From Andrena cerasifolii (Eukaryota; Arthropoda; Insecta; Hymenoptera; Andrenidae): 64,000 nt of DNA. The stretch is from the NCBI RefSeq assembly GCF_050908995.1, contig NC_135123.1, forward strand, positions 14,384,001-14,448,000. The letters run 5' to 3'. The notes beneath the pieces are model-generated. The model had not been told where the DNA came from and made no database searches. It saw only the letters and a program-made list of their open reading frames with translations. Shown here piece after piece: positions 32,601 through 45,300 of the stretch; positions within the stretch are counted from its first letter, which is position 1; each line of letters starts with the position of its first letter. Position numbers and translations under genes: made by a program.

Positions 32601-35600
32601 TATTCAGAAGCTAATGATATTGGAAACAATAATTTAGACGATGCAACAATTATTGAACTTGTAGAATGTCTTCGAATATTACTACATAATTTTGACGAAA
32701 GATATGTTTCAAAACGAATGAAAGTTGAATCATTGAATAGTGTAATAGAAGAAATGAAATTAAAGGAGCAAGATTATCAATCAGAAATCTCTAAATTAGA
32801 AGGGATACATAAACAGAATATTATACACATATCGAAGCTAGAAGAAACTATCGCATTAAATGCAACAAATTTGAATGAACTTACTACTACTATACATCAA
32901 TGTTCAAAACAAATATCATACTTAAAACAAATAGAAATTGAAAAACAAGCTTTAGAAAAAGATTTGAATGTACTTAAAGCAGAAACGAATGAAAAAGACA
33001 TGTTACTAAACTCTTTCAAAGCAGGTATAAAAATATTGAAGGACAATCTTCGAGCATTTATTGCAGAGTTTCATTTAATAAAGAAGGATGTATTAAATCA
33101 GTTAAATGAGTGTCAGAAACAAAACAAAGAAACTATTAAAAACACTTTAGATGCTTATGAAAAAATGTATAATAATTTCAGCAAAGAACAATATCGTTGC
33201 GATCAATTGAATACAGAAGTAAAATTGAAACAAGAAACATTACAACTTGTACAGAACAAATTTGAGAATTTATCAAAAGAGGCAACTGTTTCTGAAATGA
33301 AAATGAAAGAACTAATTGCGAATCTTCAAGAAGTGAGAACCAATCAAGGCGCTGTTTTAACAACACAAGAAAAAGCCTTAAAAGAGAAGGACTTACAAAT
33401 ACAGCAGCTGCGGAAAGAATTTAACGAACTGAAGGGTGTGCTTTGCAAGCAACTCGAAGATGAAAAACTGTTGAGCCAAAACTTACAAAGCACAAACTCC
33501 GAGCTACAAATTCAGTCGTACAATCAAATAGAAACTATAGAAAAATTGCAGGAGGTATTGAAAAAAGAAAGGACGGAACTTAACAAAAGCAAAGAATACT
33601 GCAAAGCCGAAGATTCAAAGAAATTAGAAATTTCACTTATTTGTAAAGAATTAGAATATTCAGTAAATAGTTTGAAGTTAACGATAGTAAGGGCGTGTCC
33701 ACAGAATGAAAACTTTTATGCTGATATGCGCTATCCAATATGTACAAGTAAGGACGACGAAAGTGGCAATATTTTAAATATTATAGTAAGTTCCATTGAT
33801 GAAATACGTGCTTCGCGTGAATTAATTTTATATCTGTCTAATATAAATACAAACTTAAATGAAACCTTGCGCAATCAAAAAGCAGTTGTTGATAACTATG
33901 GCGCGAAATGCGAAGAAATCAAGTCACTGAATAATGAAGTGCAGGAACTTAAAAATGTAGGGAAAAGACACATGGAACATGTGAATAATCTTATCAAACA
34001 TAAGGAATCGTTAAGAGATTACATGCAAAATATTAAAAGATCAAGAGAAGGTTTGGATGTGCTATTAAGCGAAGTAAAACAAAAATGGGACAGATTATTA
34101 ACAAAATCCCATTACACTTTTGCAATGGATAAATCTGTATGCGACGAACTGAAGCATATACAAGCTAAAAAAATACACCTTGAAAGTACCTTGTCTCAGT
34201 ATAATCTTCATCATTTACAAAACATGAAGCCTTTACAGACTATATTATGGCAAAAGTTTTTGTGGACCGAAGAGAGATTAAAAGATACTTATTTGAATCC
34301 GACAAACGATCAACAAAGTTCGGGCATATCTTTGGATGATTTTTCAGACGCGAGGACATTAATCGAAGAAGAGCTGCAGAAGAATATAACTCTGAGACAA
34401 GATATTATTTTGTCTCAAAATGAAGTCGATAAGTTTTCTAGTTTAGTCGCTTCTTTTGAGAGTAGCTTCAATTGTGGAGAAACAAAATTTCAATCCGAGG
34501 CAGAGAAAAAGCTACAGTTACAGATCGATGAGCTGACAGAACAGAAGAATGATTTAGGAAGCAAATTGGACTATGCGCGCTTGAAGAATGCAAAATTCGA
34601 AGGTCATATCGACGAACTTAGGAACAAGATAAAAGAATTAGAAGCAGCTTCGTCAAAAGAAGCGGAAAGTTTGAAGAAAGAGATACTGCAATCGAAGGAA
34701 GAAGTCATGAAGCTACAAGAAGAAAAGGATGAGTTAAATAAGCGACCGAAGAAAGAGGACGTTGATAAACAATTGAAAGAAATCCATGATAAATATAAAA
34801 TTAAATATGATGAAATTAAACAGAATATGGTAGGCATAATATTTATTATTTTCGCAATCATTACGATCCGCTTACTCCTGTAACACACACATATTGCAGA
34901 AAACAGCATATAATGAGCAAATAACAAAGCTGAACAGAGAACAAGAACAATGCGTGCAGGAAAGAATGGAGTCGCTACAAAGAAGAATGGAGCTACAGTG
35001 TCGCAAGCAAGCAGACGAATTAAGCAAATACAAGTCGCATGTTGCTGGCATGAGTTCACAGATTTGGAATGTTGGAGAGAGGCTTCTAAGTGAACAACAA
35101 GAAAACGAAAAATTACGGAAGGATTTAATGGAACTGAAAGCTAAATATCAAAATTTGGATCAGCAAACAGTTTCCTCTGTAGAGCATAAAACCTCGAAGT
35201 AAGTTGATGTTATTACTATAAATGAGAACTAAAGAATTGACTCTGCTCTTTCGCATACATTCTGCTAAATCCATTTCTTCAGATTCGAAAGAAGACATTT
35301 ATTACCAGGAGAAAACGATGAAGTTCTACACAAAGTTGCAGTGATACAGGAGAAAACTACGTACGAAAGAAGGTGCAGTATTAGAAGCATACAGTCAATG
35401 GGAAATGCATTTAACGCAGAAGATGAAGAAGAAGTTTTCGATAATACTTATTTAGGTAAATCAAGGGACATTTACCAAGTAAATCCAACCCCAACTCTAA
35501 AATCAACTCATCGAGATGAATTTACTTTACTAGCCGACATGAAGAATGGTCATTGTTCGTTGAGACTTGAACCAGACCGAGTTTCAATCCTACAGCAAAG

Positions 35601-36397
35601 AAATGCTCTTTGCAAACCTCATTTGAAATCGTCTTATCCTGTTGAAATGATATTTCATCCACTGTCCTTAACGGAAGAAGAAATAAAAGTGAGCAAGATT
35701 TATAAAACATTATATATACACATACAACTCGAATGTTTCGCGTTTATATTATTGATACATGAAATTCTAAATTTAATAATAGTTAGGCTCAGTACCAGAC
35801 GACGTATTCAATAATAGTCTAAGTCAGAGTTTGCTTCCGGAACAAAAAACCAAAAAGAGAGATAGAACTCAGGTAAATATTCTAGACTTTAACTTCGTAA
35901 TTAGAATTTATATTCTTAAACTGATATGGGCTGCAAATCATTATAGACGTCATACAAAAAGCCCGGTCCTCCAACACCGAGTAAGAATGGAGGAAGATTA
36001 TCGTTACAGGTGAGTAGTCAGTGATATACAAATGTAAAAATCACTTGACTCGAATATCTGTCTCTTATATCGTTTTTATAATTGAAGGGTAATGAATTAA
36101 AGAGCCCGAGCTCAAGAATATTGAGAGAGAGGAATAAAGACAGAGGAACAACTACGCCGCGTACGCTGAAGAGCCTCTTCAGTTCAAAGCGACACGACGA
36201 GGTAAGAATAAAGAATATTATCTATCCGTAATATTTAAAACTAATTCCTAGTTGCCCTGTATATATTGATAGACCATCCAAATCGAATGTTAAATATAAA
36301 ACTATATGTGATATTATTTTAACAGAACACTGCAATTACACCAAGAGGTCGTAGAAGAAGCAGTATTTTCCGCAAGCATCGCGTGAATGACAGATGA
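29630..36397 (+). CDS. mud: Mud/NuMA spindle-pole coiled-coil protein
   Basis: Links cortical Pins/LGN to dynein and microtubules to orient the mitotic spindle. Exons: 29630-29662, 29932-30020, 30095-30156, 30238-34829, 34900-35198, 35283-35688, 35783-35872, 35947-36009, 36088-36201, 36326-36397. Sum 5820 nt, 1939 aa, all in phase. The N-terminal 120 or so residues form a Hook-type globular domain (LWLQIILEWLNCLDI aligns with the NuMA start). A coiled coil of about 1500 residues follows, mostly in exon 4. The tail has the NuMA-like motif LQQRNALCKPHLKSSYP (encoded near 35590-35640), conserved in NuMA, Mud and LIN-5, then a basic Ser/Thr-Pro-rich end with GPPTPSKN, TTTPRTLKS and AITPRGRRR. Exon 4 contains five near-identical 231-bp repeats. 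I assign this to mud by domain order and the NuMA-like motif; the coiled coil alone would not be enough. Confidence 0.9.
31308..32462 (+). repeat. mud: Five tandem 231-bp repeats coding 77-residue coiled-coil units
   Basis: Units start at 31308, 31539, 31770, 32001 and 32232, with a diverged start of a sixth at 32463. Each encodes 77 residues beginning LNTALNKLT and ending KENENNV plus Lys or Gln. Copies differ by only a few bases: unit 1 has REV for QEV and CKEN for RKEN, and unit 2 has CNSQ for SNSQ. The unit is exactly eleven heptads, so each copy lengthens the rod without changing heptad register. Such identity points to recent amplification or homogenisation. Confidence 0.97.
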
Positions 36398-37781
36398 AAA
36401 ATGACAACGTATGCAACACGGGGTGGTATTCGTAATTGTACAGGTACAAATGTATTTTCATTAAGCTTTTCATATCAAGTTATATAAGAATTGTACAGTC
36501 AGAAGTAGAATTATATTTTTTAACAGCGCGTAATACAAATACGCAACAAAAAAATATTCATCATTTATACATTATAGTCATTTATTTAGACATTTCTCAT
36601 TAAATACTTTTATAGTAATAGTAATATTCGAAAATTTTGTCGATACAAAAACGTCGATATTATGAAATATATACTACGATACGTTGGGCTCAAGAGGAAA
36701 TGTGATTCTGAATAACAAAAATATCGTATAAAAATGGTTCAAAGAACACTTACAGTAATTTCGCGATAGAAACTACGAGTCAATGATCAGACGTTTTCTC
36801 GCTTAGTACTGTAACCGATTGAATAAGTTTCTTTATACAAACTAAAACCTATTCAATCTGACACATGTATTACAAAGGTATCACAAATTACCTCCTGCCG
36901 GAATACTTCCATTTTGGATGCGGTATGCTGTCGAGGGCAGAGAAATTGTGAAGTTGTAAACGAAGGAAATCCACAGAACAGAAGCAAGTCTTATGTGTCC
37001 GGCCCAGCGGACGTCTAAAGACCAATTGTCAGCCTTCGAATCTAACTGATCGATGGAAATTAATTCGAACTGAGGATCCGCTATGTGGCCCTCGATAAGG
37101 TCTCAGTATGTTGACCTACCAGTCAATACATACTTTCGTTCATAGCTGTGTCGAATTTACAACTTCACTATTTCTCTACCGTCGTCGCTATTGTTTTCCC
37201 TATTCTACTCCATTATTCGGAATCAGATTCCTGCAACAAAAATATTTTACTATATTAACAGAGTCGCTATAACGACATACAAATATATTAAACTTCGAAA
37301 TTATTTTTAATTATTAACTTTTGCGCTATCCGGAGGGTCGATACGTTAGAATTCCAAGGAAAATATTAATGAAAAGAAAGGTACTAATGTATCACATTTT
37401 TTAAAAAATGAATTTCAGTTCGATACTTAGTGATCGAGGATTTGTATCGCGAGTTTATGATACCGATCTTTTTTAAACGATTTTATTTAAACGTAATTAC
37501 ATGTACGAACATGGACATGACAAAGAACTAATGTATGGTTATCATAATATATAAATTCTACAGACTATGTGCTCGTGTTTCTTTTAATTATTAATTATAG
37601 CAATTTACCATATATTGTCCTTCTATATAGCGACCAGAATTTCTAGAGGTTCTCCTTAATTCTCTTGGTTCCGAGTGATCTTGACTTCTTCGACTAAAAG
37701 CACGACTAACTTCGTTACAAGTGATTCGTGAGCGATAAAAGAGTATTTTGAACCCGTTTGGAAAGGAGAGAAATTGGCTAC
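36398..37781. other. Convergent 3' ends of mud and SA
   Basis: Region between the mud stop (36397) and the SA stop (37782 on minus). It should hold both 3' UTRs. An acceptor-like site at 37232-37231 on the minus strand could splice from the donor that overlaps the SA stop codon. No other gene was recognised. Confidence 0.55.
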
Positions 37782-40700
37782 TTACGATCTCGATTGGATC
37801 TGCAGTGTCTTAAGTTTATTGTCTATGTCTTGAGAAGGACTGGTCGATGCGTCTTCGATGATTGGTGACGGAGACGTCTGCATCTGAGTACCGTCGTTGA
37901 TGCTTTCATAAAAACCGGCGGCCCTAGAGCCACGAGTTATTGATACTTTAGTAACGGCTAATCTGAAACGAAGATTCAAGCTAATGGTACTACAGAGGAT
38001 GCAGAACGTTCATATCTATATCATCGTTCCTTTCTCGCTACTCGATTGGGATCATGTTCTCTTCGATACATTACAGAATCGTTTCATCAAATTAATATGT
38101 AAATTTAAAGTGCAGTCTGCTACGAAAGAAATGATATAGCGGAACAGAATGAAACAAGTTACTCACTGGTGTTTCCGTGGGCCTCGTTTCTTCTTGTGTT
38201 TGCTGAAAGAAAAAGTTTTTATTGGTGGAAATATATCCCAGGTATAATTTCAATAAGCAAAGGGACAAAAATTTCATGTAACTCTTCGTATATTCACACA
38301 CGTGGACCATGTGATACGAGCATATACACACATATATGTATATGTACAGGTATGTGTATATATATCGCAAAATTACACCTCACGTACATAAGTGTTATTT
38401 GCATTCCATCGCTACATCCGAAGGAACGATGAAGTACCCGAACAAAATTGGTAGAATTAACCCAGGTATTGAGAAATGAAAAAAATACCTAAAAACATTT
38501 CTATAATGTTGCGGTGATTATAGAGAACGGCGTGTTAAAAAGATATAAAATGTAAGTGTTCGATGTTAAATCAGGAAATGTAAAAACGATGGGTTAATTC
38601 CGTAAACATTTCCTGCGAGATTTCAAAGAGGGAAAAGCTGTACAAGGTGCAGCAATTACTTATTCGCTCGGGATTGTTAAATTTTGATAAAAAAAAAAGC
38701 AGGATTCAGGAACCCGTGGGAAAGAAGAGGGTCTTATTTTAATTAATATCACATATTCGTCGTATCTATCACCAATTTGTATATTATCAATATATAAACA
38801 GAATACAAAGTATTTTAAACTTACTTGCTTTTAAATTCTTAGGTTCAACGAAACACACATCGTTCTCTATGGACTTTTCTCTTTTTTTTTATGTCAGGCA
38901 TTCCAAAAATATCGATTCATTATCTCAACAACAGTATTGTGCATTTCTATCTTATTTTCCTTACGCTAGTTTCTATAGAAGGTTGAGTTGCTTTAAAACT
39001 AGGCACCAAGAACAACAGATCTCATCGACTCCTCACACAACTTTTGTCATTTACATCTTTATGTATGTCTGATAATTTGATTCGACACATATATGTTCTG
39101 ACAATGTTACATGTATATATATATGTATTTCTGTTAGTTCCTTACACTAGCTTGAAAGTTGATTTTAAAACAGGCACCAAGAACAATAGACCTCATCAAT
39201 TCCTTATACAATTTTTGCCCCTTATATGAATACATACATTATATATATATATATTTTTTTTTTGCTAAAAACTCTAATTCTTAGCTTGAATAACGATCAG
39301 GTAGCCTGCAACAAGCGATTCATAAAAGATTACTACCCATGCGAACACAAAAGACCTGTGATTTACATAAAGACGCCAATGGTAAACGAACGTTTATTAA
39401 TAGATTACAGCACAAGCATGCAATTAGAGGATGGAAATGTAGATAATAATTATTTAAAAATACACACTTCAAAGTTTTGAAAAATAATGGGAGATTAATA
39501 TATACAAAATAAACATGGAAGATATTAAAGTGCTGCACTGCAAATCATATCGTAAATACTGTTCTTTCGTAAAAGTGCGTATCGGAGATTGGATAACGTT
39601 ATTTGCGTTGCGATATTAAAAACCTTGTATGTACAATTTAGAGTGATGCTTACGTTTTAAATGCTTGGCAATGGTATGACGTCTTACAGTAACAAATACA
39701 TTTTAGCAAAGCGTGTAATTAAGCAAGAGTACAGAATAAAATACGGCAAAGAAGATACTGTGTGTTAGTGATCAATCACACTGACAGTACAGACGTTTAA
39801 GTATTCAAAGATATTACAAGTGCAATGCTACTGAGAACAGAAGTAATGTGCTTATTACATAGAAATTAAAGTAACTACGCAAGCGTGTAAATTTAGCAGT
39901 TATGTTTGCGATACTTTTTATACGACTATCCAAACTGTTCGTCATTCAAAGCAGAAACTCAGATTTTGAAAGCAAAAAAGAAAAGAGGAAGCACCGTTGC
40001 GTGTGTACATTAAAACTGAAGGTTAACGAGACTTCGTTAGAAACTTTTATCGAGTACTACGTGTAGCTATTACTTGCAATTGCGCGACTGTTCTACTTTT
40101 ATGAAGGTTACAATAAATAAAATGTAAGGATGTGTTATTCTGTTATTAGTTTTGGTGTGGACATCCAACTCACCCTGAAAACTCATGATCAGAACCTTCT
40201 TCAGGCTCATCAACTTCTTCCTCTTCTGAAAAAACATTGAACAATGAATAAGTGTGCCTTAATATGTTAAAGAATAATGAAATTATATTACAAATAGAAA
40301 TATGTATTTGAAAATATCAGATTGCGACAATGGGTGGTGGGTTTCTCGAAGCGTCGAAACCCATGAAAGTTTAAAGTATAGAGAGTTCGAAACTTTGCAC
40401 ATTTTTTTTGTGATTCGAAACTATCGAAAGCCACATAAGAAAAAGTATAAAATCAATGAATCGTTCGCAGCGCGCCTAGAGAATTCGTATATTGCTATAT
40501 TTCTGTTTGTAGTTTGTTTAACTGATGATCAATAGGGATTTATGCAGAAATTTTGTTGGCTTCGGTACTTAAAGCAAAATATTCCACTTATGAAACGGAA
40601 TCAGCACTTCAAGTTTCTAGAGTTTCGAAGCCTTGCGAAGTTTCGGATTCGAGTTTCGAGTATTTAAAAATTAGGTTCGAACGTACCAGCTAAATGATCC

Positions 40701-43700
40701 TTTTTACGCCTCGTGTATGCACGTTTACTTGTTATTGGGACTTGATCTGTTTCGCCGTGTAATAAACTGTTTCTGTACAAAAGCAAGGGTTGCCAGTCCT
40801 CTCCCCGCGAGGAAGGCATTCCAGCTTGTAGTCTTTTCTCGAGAAAATTCAGTCTGCAACAGAAATATGACGTCAGTTACAATAATGGTGGATGTAATGT
40901 ATTAATATAAAAGTTGAACAAGGGCTGTGCTTACACGACACGCTTATCTTGCTTGAGGAGTTTGTTTGTAAACTCAGACAAGATTTCAAGGAAAGACAAG
41001 TTAGGCGGTGGACCAGTAGGATCTTGTTCGATGCCGTCCGGTGGTGTGACCGCAAAAAGGATGCCCGCTCGATGCAAAGCAGTGATTGCTTCGCGATTCT
41101 TTACTGCATCCAAGCCAAACGATAAGGCAAATCGTTTTGCCAGTTCCTGAAACATGTTCGGTAGTTACGCGTGCCGTTATGCACATGAATACTTGTTACT
41201 TTGAAATAATAATAAACTCTGTAAAGAAATGCGAACCTTTATAGCGGTAAACTCTTCGCTGTTTCTATTAACTTTTCCTTTCTCAGCTACTATCTCATTG
41301 TACAAAATATTCAAACTATGCTGCATAGTTAAAGCACAGTTCGTTTTGTTGATGTCTCTAGCTTTCCCTAATGTAGTTTTAATAATATCGCCGTAATCAT
41401 TGTAATATTTTACATAATGCTTGAACACATCTGCAGCTGCTTTTGTCAGTATCATGTTATATACAATTAACTTGCAATAGCCCGCTAAGAAGTTTCTTCT
41501 TTTATGCAACTCTTCAATCTTCGAATGCTCATCGTGCTCGTCTAGAAACATAAGATATATATATTTTATATGAATCAAAGTTGCTTTTCATTCGCAATAA
41601 AGATATCGCATACCATCTTCTTCCTCGAAAAATACGTATTCTTGTATGAACCGATTCAGCATGTTCTGCATCGCTTGGTCAGGTTCGTACACTAGCTGGT
41701 GCATTAAAGGATTAGAATGTGTCGTCAACTGATTGCAGAACACTACCAGCAAATCGCAGATCGTATTGTAGGCTTCTTCTCTTAAAATTGGCGGAGAGGG
41801 CTGAAAAGGCATTAAGATACATTATTACGGAACGTGCCCTTGAATATATTTAACAGAACGAGATAGAAAAAATATTAATCACCGTGCCGCTCCCATCGCC
41901 GCTGACAAAGTGACGCATGGAACCCATAAAAGAATGCAGACGTTCCTTTAACTGACAGCATTCTTCTTCTCCTCGATTTCCAGAATCTGCAGACTCCATG
42001 AGATGATTCTGTCCCCACAGAATCGCGAAGAAGCATGCACTTATGCAATATTTAACTGCCTCGTGCGGCAAGCACCTGTAACGAAGGTGATTCTGTAAAA
42101 CACTCGTACAAGTACGCGGAATCTCTGTGTATAATATACAGAATATTCGTACTTTGATGGGTCCTTAGCATCTTCGATATCTTTGTACAAAGAATCCCAA
42201 ATCCCCCACGGATTCATATTATGACAGGAATAAAATATTGAAACTTTTTTAAGAGATTGTATAACGTTGAATGTTTCGTCCTCGTCCGGCTCCTCGTCCC
42301 CCTCTATTAAATTTCTATATTCATCGATAGCTTCTTTGTATTTATTTACAATGGAATCGATCAACGTGGAACGTGCTACATCACACCTATATTAAAGCAC
42401 ATCGAACATTACACGTTTATCTCATCTCGGAGGCGTTCGATTTATAGTACCAGAAAACTTTACCTGGTGAAGATAGCGTGACCTTCCACACACATATGCT
42501 CCAATGTCTTCGCGGCTGTATCCAAGACTTCAGTGTCGTGCATTTTCTCTACGATCGTGTGAATTTTATTCAACAACGCGTCCAAGTTCTGCTCTTGCCG
42601 AGACTTGGTGTAAATATCCAGATCGAAGTACTGCGGGATAGCAAGCAAGTTTGCGAGCTTCTCAGGATCCGCTCTGTATTTATCGAGTAAAAGAGGTAGT
42701 GTTTGTATGAAATGCTCTGTCAATCGTTGCTTGTCGTCGTGCACTTGCTTCATTTCTTTCGCTGACAAAATCTTCCTAGTTGGTCCCCGGCCGACGGGAG
42801 CTTCGCCTATTCGAAAAGTTGAGGTAAGTTTACATTTGTTACGCAATCTTGTAAGAGCAGAAAATGTGTCGCTTACCGGTAGCGGCCTGCTTTATGCAGC
42901 AAACCATCAATTCGATTAAAGACGTTTCCTTTTGATTATCTAGAGCTTCTTCTTCGGGCCCAGCCTCCTCCAATAATAAATCCGTCATGCATTCCCAGTC
43001 TTTCATCATTTGATTCGTCTCAATCAGGGAATCCACTAAATATGCTCCGTGCTCGTGAAGCTCTGATTCAATGAAGAATAAGACAAGATCGCGAATGAGT
43101 GGAGTGTTCGGTAGACGTTTCTTTCCACGCTTAGTCTTCACGCCCGCTACTGCCTCGTCGTCAGGTCGAAACAGGCGTTCGTTTAAAAATTCACCCGCCG
43201 CCTGTGCGACAGCGCGGTGGGACGAATAAACAAGCTCGTACACGTGCTCGCAGTCTTTATCGGTAAGGATTTCTCTGTGGTGCTTTAAAATCGAAATGAC
43301 GAGCTTGACAGCTTGCACCGCTACGTCGTACTCTTTGTCTAATGTCATCGCGACGATTCTGTCTTTGAATTTACTCGTAAAAAGCTCCAGCTTCGTTTTC
43401 AGCTCTTCCGAAGCGTACAAGGGTTGCAATGCTTGGAGACACTTCAATCGGACTTCGCCAACTTTATCGTGCAATGTCCAACCTGAGGGATTACAATGAG
43501 TTTATATAGATATTATATAGTATTACAAGTCTCTTCTAAAAGCCGAAAATGCATAACATTATATTAACCTATGTATTTCAAGTAGGAATCGTCTAAAAAG
43601 TTTTGATGAAATTTCTTCATCCAAACTCCAATCTCTGCCATACAAATCGCTCGAATTTCTGGTAGCGTGTCTCTGTAGCGATGTACGAACACAGATTTGA

Positions 43701-45300
43701 ACATATAGGTAAGCATATTTTTAATTTCGTCCATATTTTCCTCGAGTTCTTTTCGTTTGGCCATTAACGACTCTAATCTATCCGCGGCCCTCTTCTCTCT
43801 AGCTTTTTGTCTCTCGGCTTCGTACTGTCGTTGCGTGTTATCCAAATTTATTGATACCGTTAGAGCAACGTCTACTAGCGCTGTCATAAGTTTCATAGCT
43901 ACGAACAATGTATAATTAATATTGAATTCTTAAATAGTCTGCTGTGTATATAAGCCTATATCTAGATCTTACCAGCAAGCGTTGCCGTATGCCTAAAAGC
44001 CCTGACTTGTGAATCCGAAAGACCGGTTAATAGGGAAATCACATTGTCCATTAAGAACTGATCATAAATTATTGAATACTGACATTGCCGAACTAAAATC
44101 TGAACAAACTCGCAGAAATTCGCGCGAAATTTCTTCCACTGTTGCCCAGTCATTATCAATGGATACTCCCCGCTTTCCTATATCACAAAATTCTTATTAA
44201 TTAAGCCGAAGAATATTCATTTAGAGGAACAATTTCAACGTACTTCATCAAACTCTTCCGTCATCTTACGAATTATTGCCACATGCTCCATCGTTGCTTG
44301 CATCTCAGAGGTGATGCGGCCTTTGCAACCGCTCGCATTGATGAAAAATTGCATTAACATGAGAAGAGCATTCTCCCTATTACTTTTATACTTCTCTATC
44401 CAATCATCGACGATAGTCTACAAACGAAAGCAACAAGCATGTACAAAAATAATTGATCACCTTCTTACGTCACTTCTTCTCGTTTTAAACATTCGCAGGC
44501 TGACATACCGTTAGCGATGACCGATTGTTCCTGATGACATAATAAAGACTAGCCTCGTCTTCTAAACTGTGGGAATGATGTATCCGTCTTCCCCGTCCAC
44601 GTCCAGCGCCTCCCCTGCCTCTACTACTGGTAGCTGGAATGTAGTCTGTATCTATCTCTTTGTATTTTGGTTGTAGTATTGTTCCTCCTGCGAACGATAA
44701 TTGTTAATTACAGTGGTCGGTAATAAAGACAAACGCCATTCCAGAACATACCGCGTAGCCTGGCACGCGTATTCCTCGTAATCCTCATATTGGTTGGTGT
44801 CGCTGGCGTCATTGGTTGCTCGAATTGAGACTGATTCTCAAAGTTCCCCGTTTGTTCCTGGTACTGATGTTGCGATGTACCGGGAGAACTATAGCCCTCG
44901 GACGAATAATGTTCAGGACTAAATGTACATAGCGAATTCATTGTTACATAGATGTCCTGGGTAATACTTAAATATAGGAATATATAAGCCACCCAGTAAA
45001 ACTTTCCCCCAAAACTTTGTTTCCAAAAACGATGACATAGAACATTTAGCAATTCCGCGTGCGACTAGTCGCAGAGTCATCAGTTTTCTAGTTGTATAGA
45101 AGTATTTAAGGATGCATTTACGTTGGATTATGTATAGGTGTTTGAGGTGCCTGACTGTACGACGCGTAAGCAGCGTAAGACTCATTCGCTTCTCCGCCTG
45201 AATTGTCATTCATGGGAGTCATCGGTGTCATCGGTGCCTCGTACTCTGGTGGCACTGGATCGTCCATACGTATTCGCTTCCCTCCTCTTCTATGCATCAT
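37782..45300 (-). CDS. SA: Cohesin subunit SA (stromalin/STAG)
   Basis: HEAT-repeat subunit of cohesin that contacts the RAD21 kleisin. Exons: 45300-45122, 44918-44752, 44687-44509, 44417-44244, 44177-43973, 43898-43569, 43482-42877, 42806-42464, 42386-42153, 42075-41883, 41800-41614, 41541-41237, 41146-40935, 40853-40687, 40225-40174, 38202-38167, 37962-37782. Sum 3750 nt, 1249 aa, in phase throughout. N-terminus is basic with Pro/Thr repeats ([10 protein letters not shown]) and an RG-rich stretch. The STAG domain ([17 protein letters not shown]) is followed by [49 protein letters not shown] and [20 protein letters not shown], all typical of SA/STAG. The tail has an acidic exon ([18 protein letters not shown]) and a basic 36-nt exon ([11 protein letters not shown]). 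The TAA stop overlaps a good donor (TCGTAAGT), so an alternative end is possible. Acceptor CTTTCAG just upstream of the ATG implies a spliced 5' UTR. Confidence 0.94.
38931..39243. repeat. Imperfect tandem duplication in an SA intron
   Basis: Two copies, about 38955-39063 and 39137-39233, share blocks such as TTCCTTAC, CACTAGCTT/CGCTAGTTT, TTTAAAAC, GGCACCAAGAACAA and CCTCATC/TCTCATC in the same order, roughly 180 bp apart. The copies are diverged and AT-rich. No coding potential was seen. Confidence 0.7.
40313..40690. repeat. TTCGAA-rich interspersed repeat in an SA intron
   Basis: Dense in TTCGAA, TTTCGA and CGAAAC words, with a local palindrome near 40338-40363 (GGGTTTCTCGAAGCGTCGAAACCC). 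A second patch of the same style lies at 57203-57370. It looks like a degenerate dispersed repeat; no ends or coding region were recognised. Confidence 0.55.
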
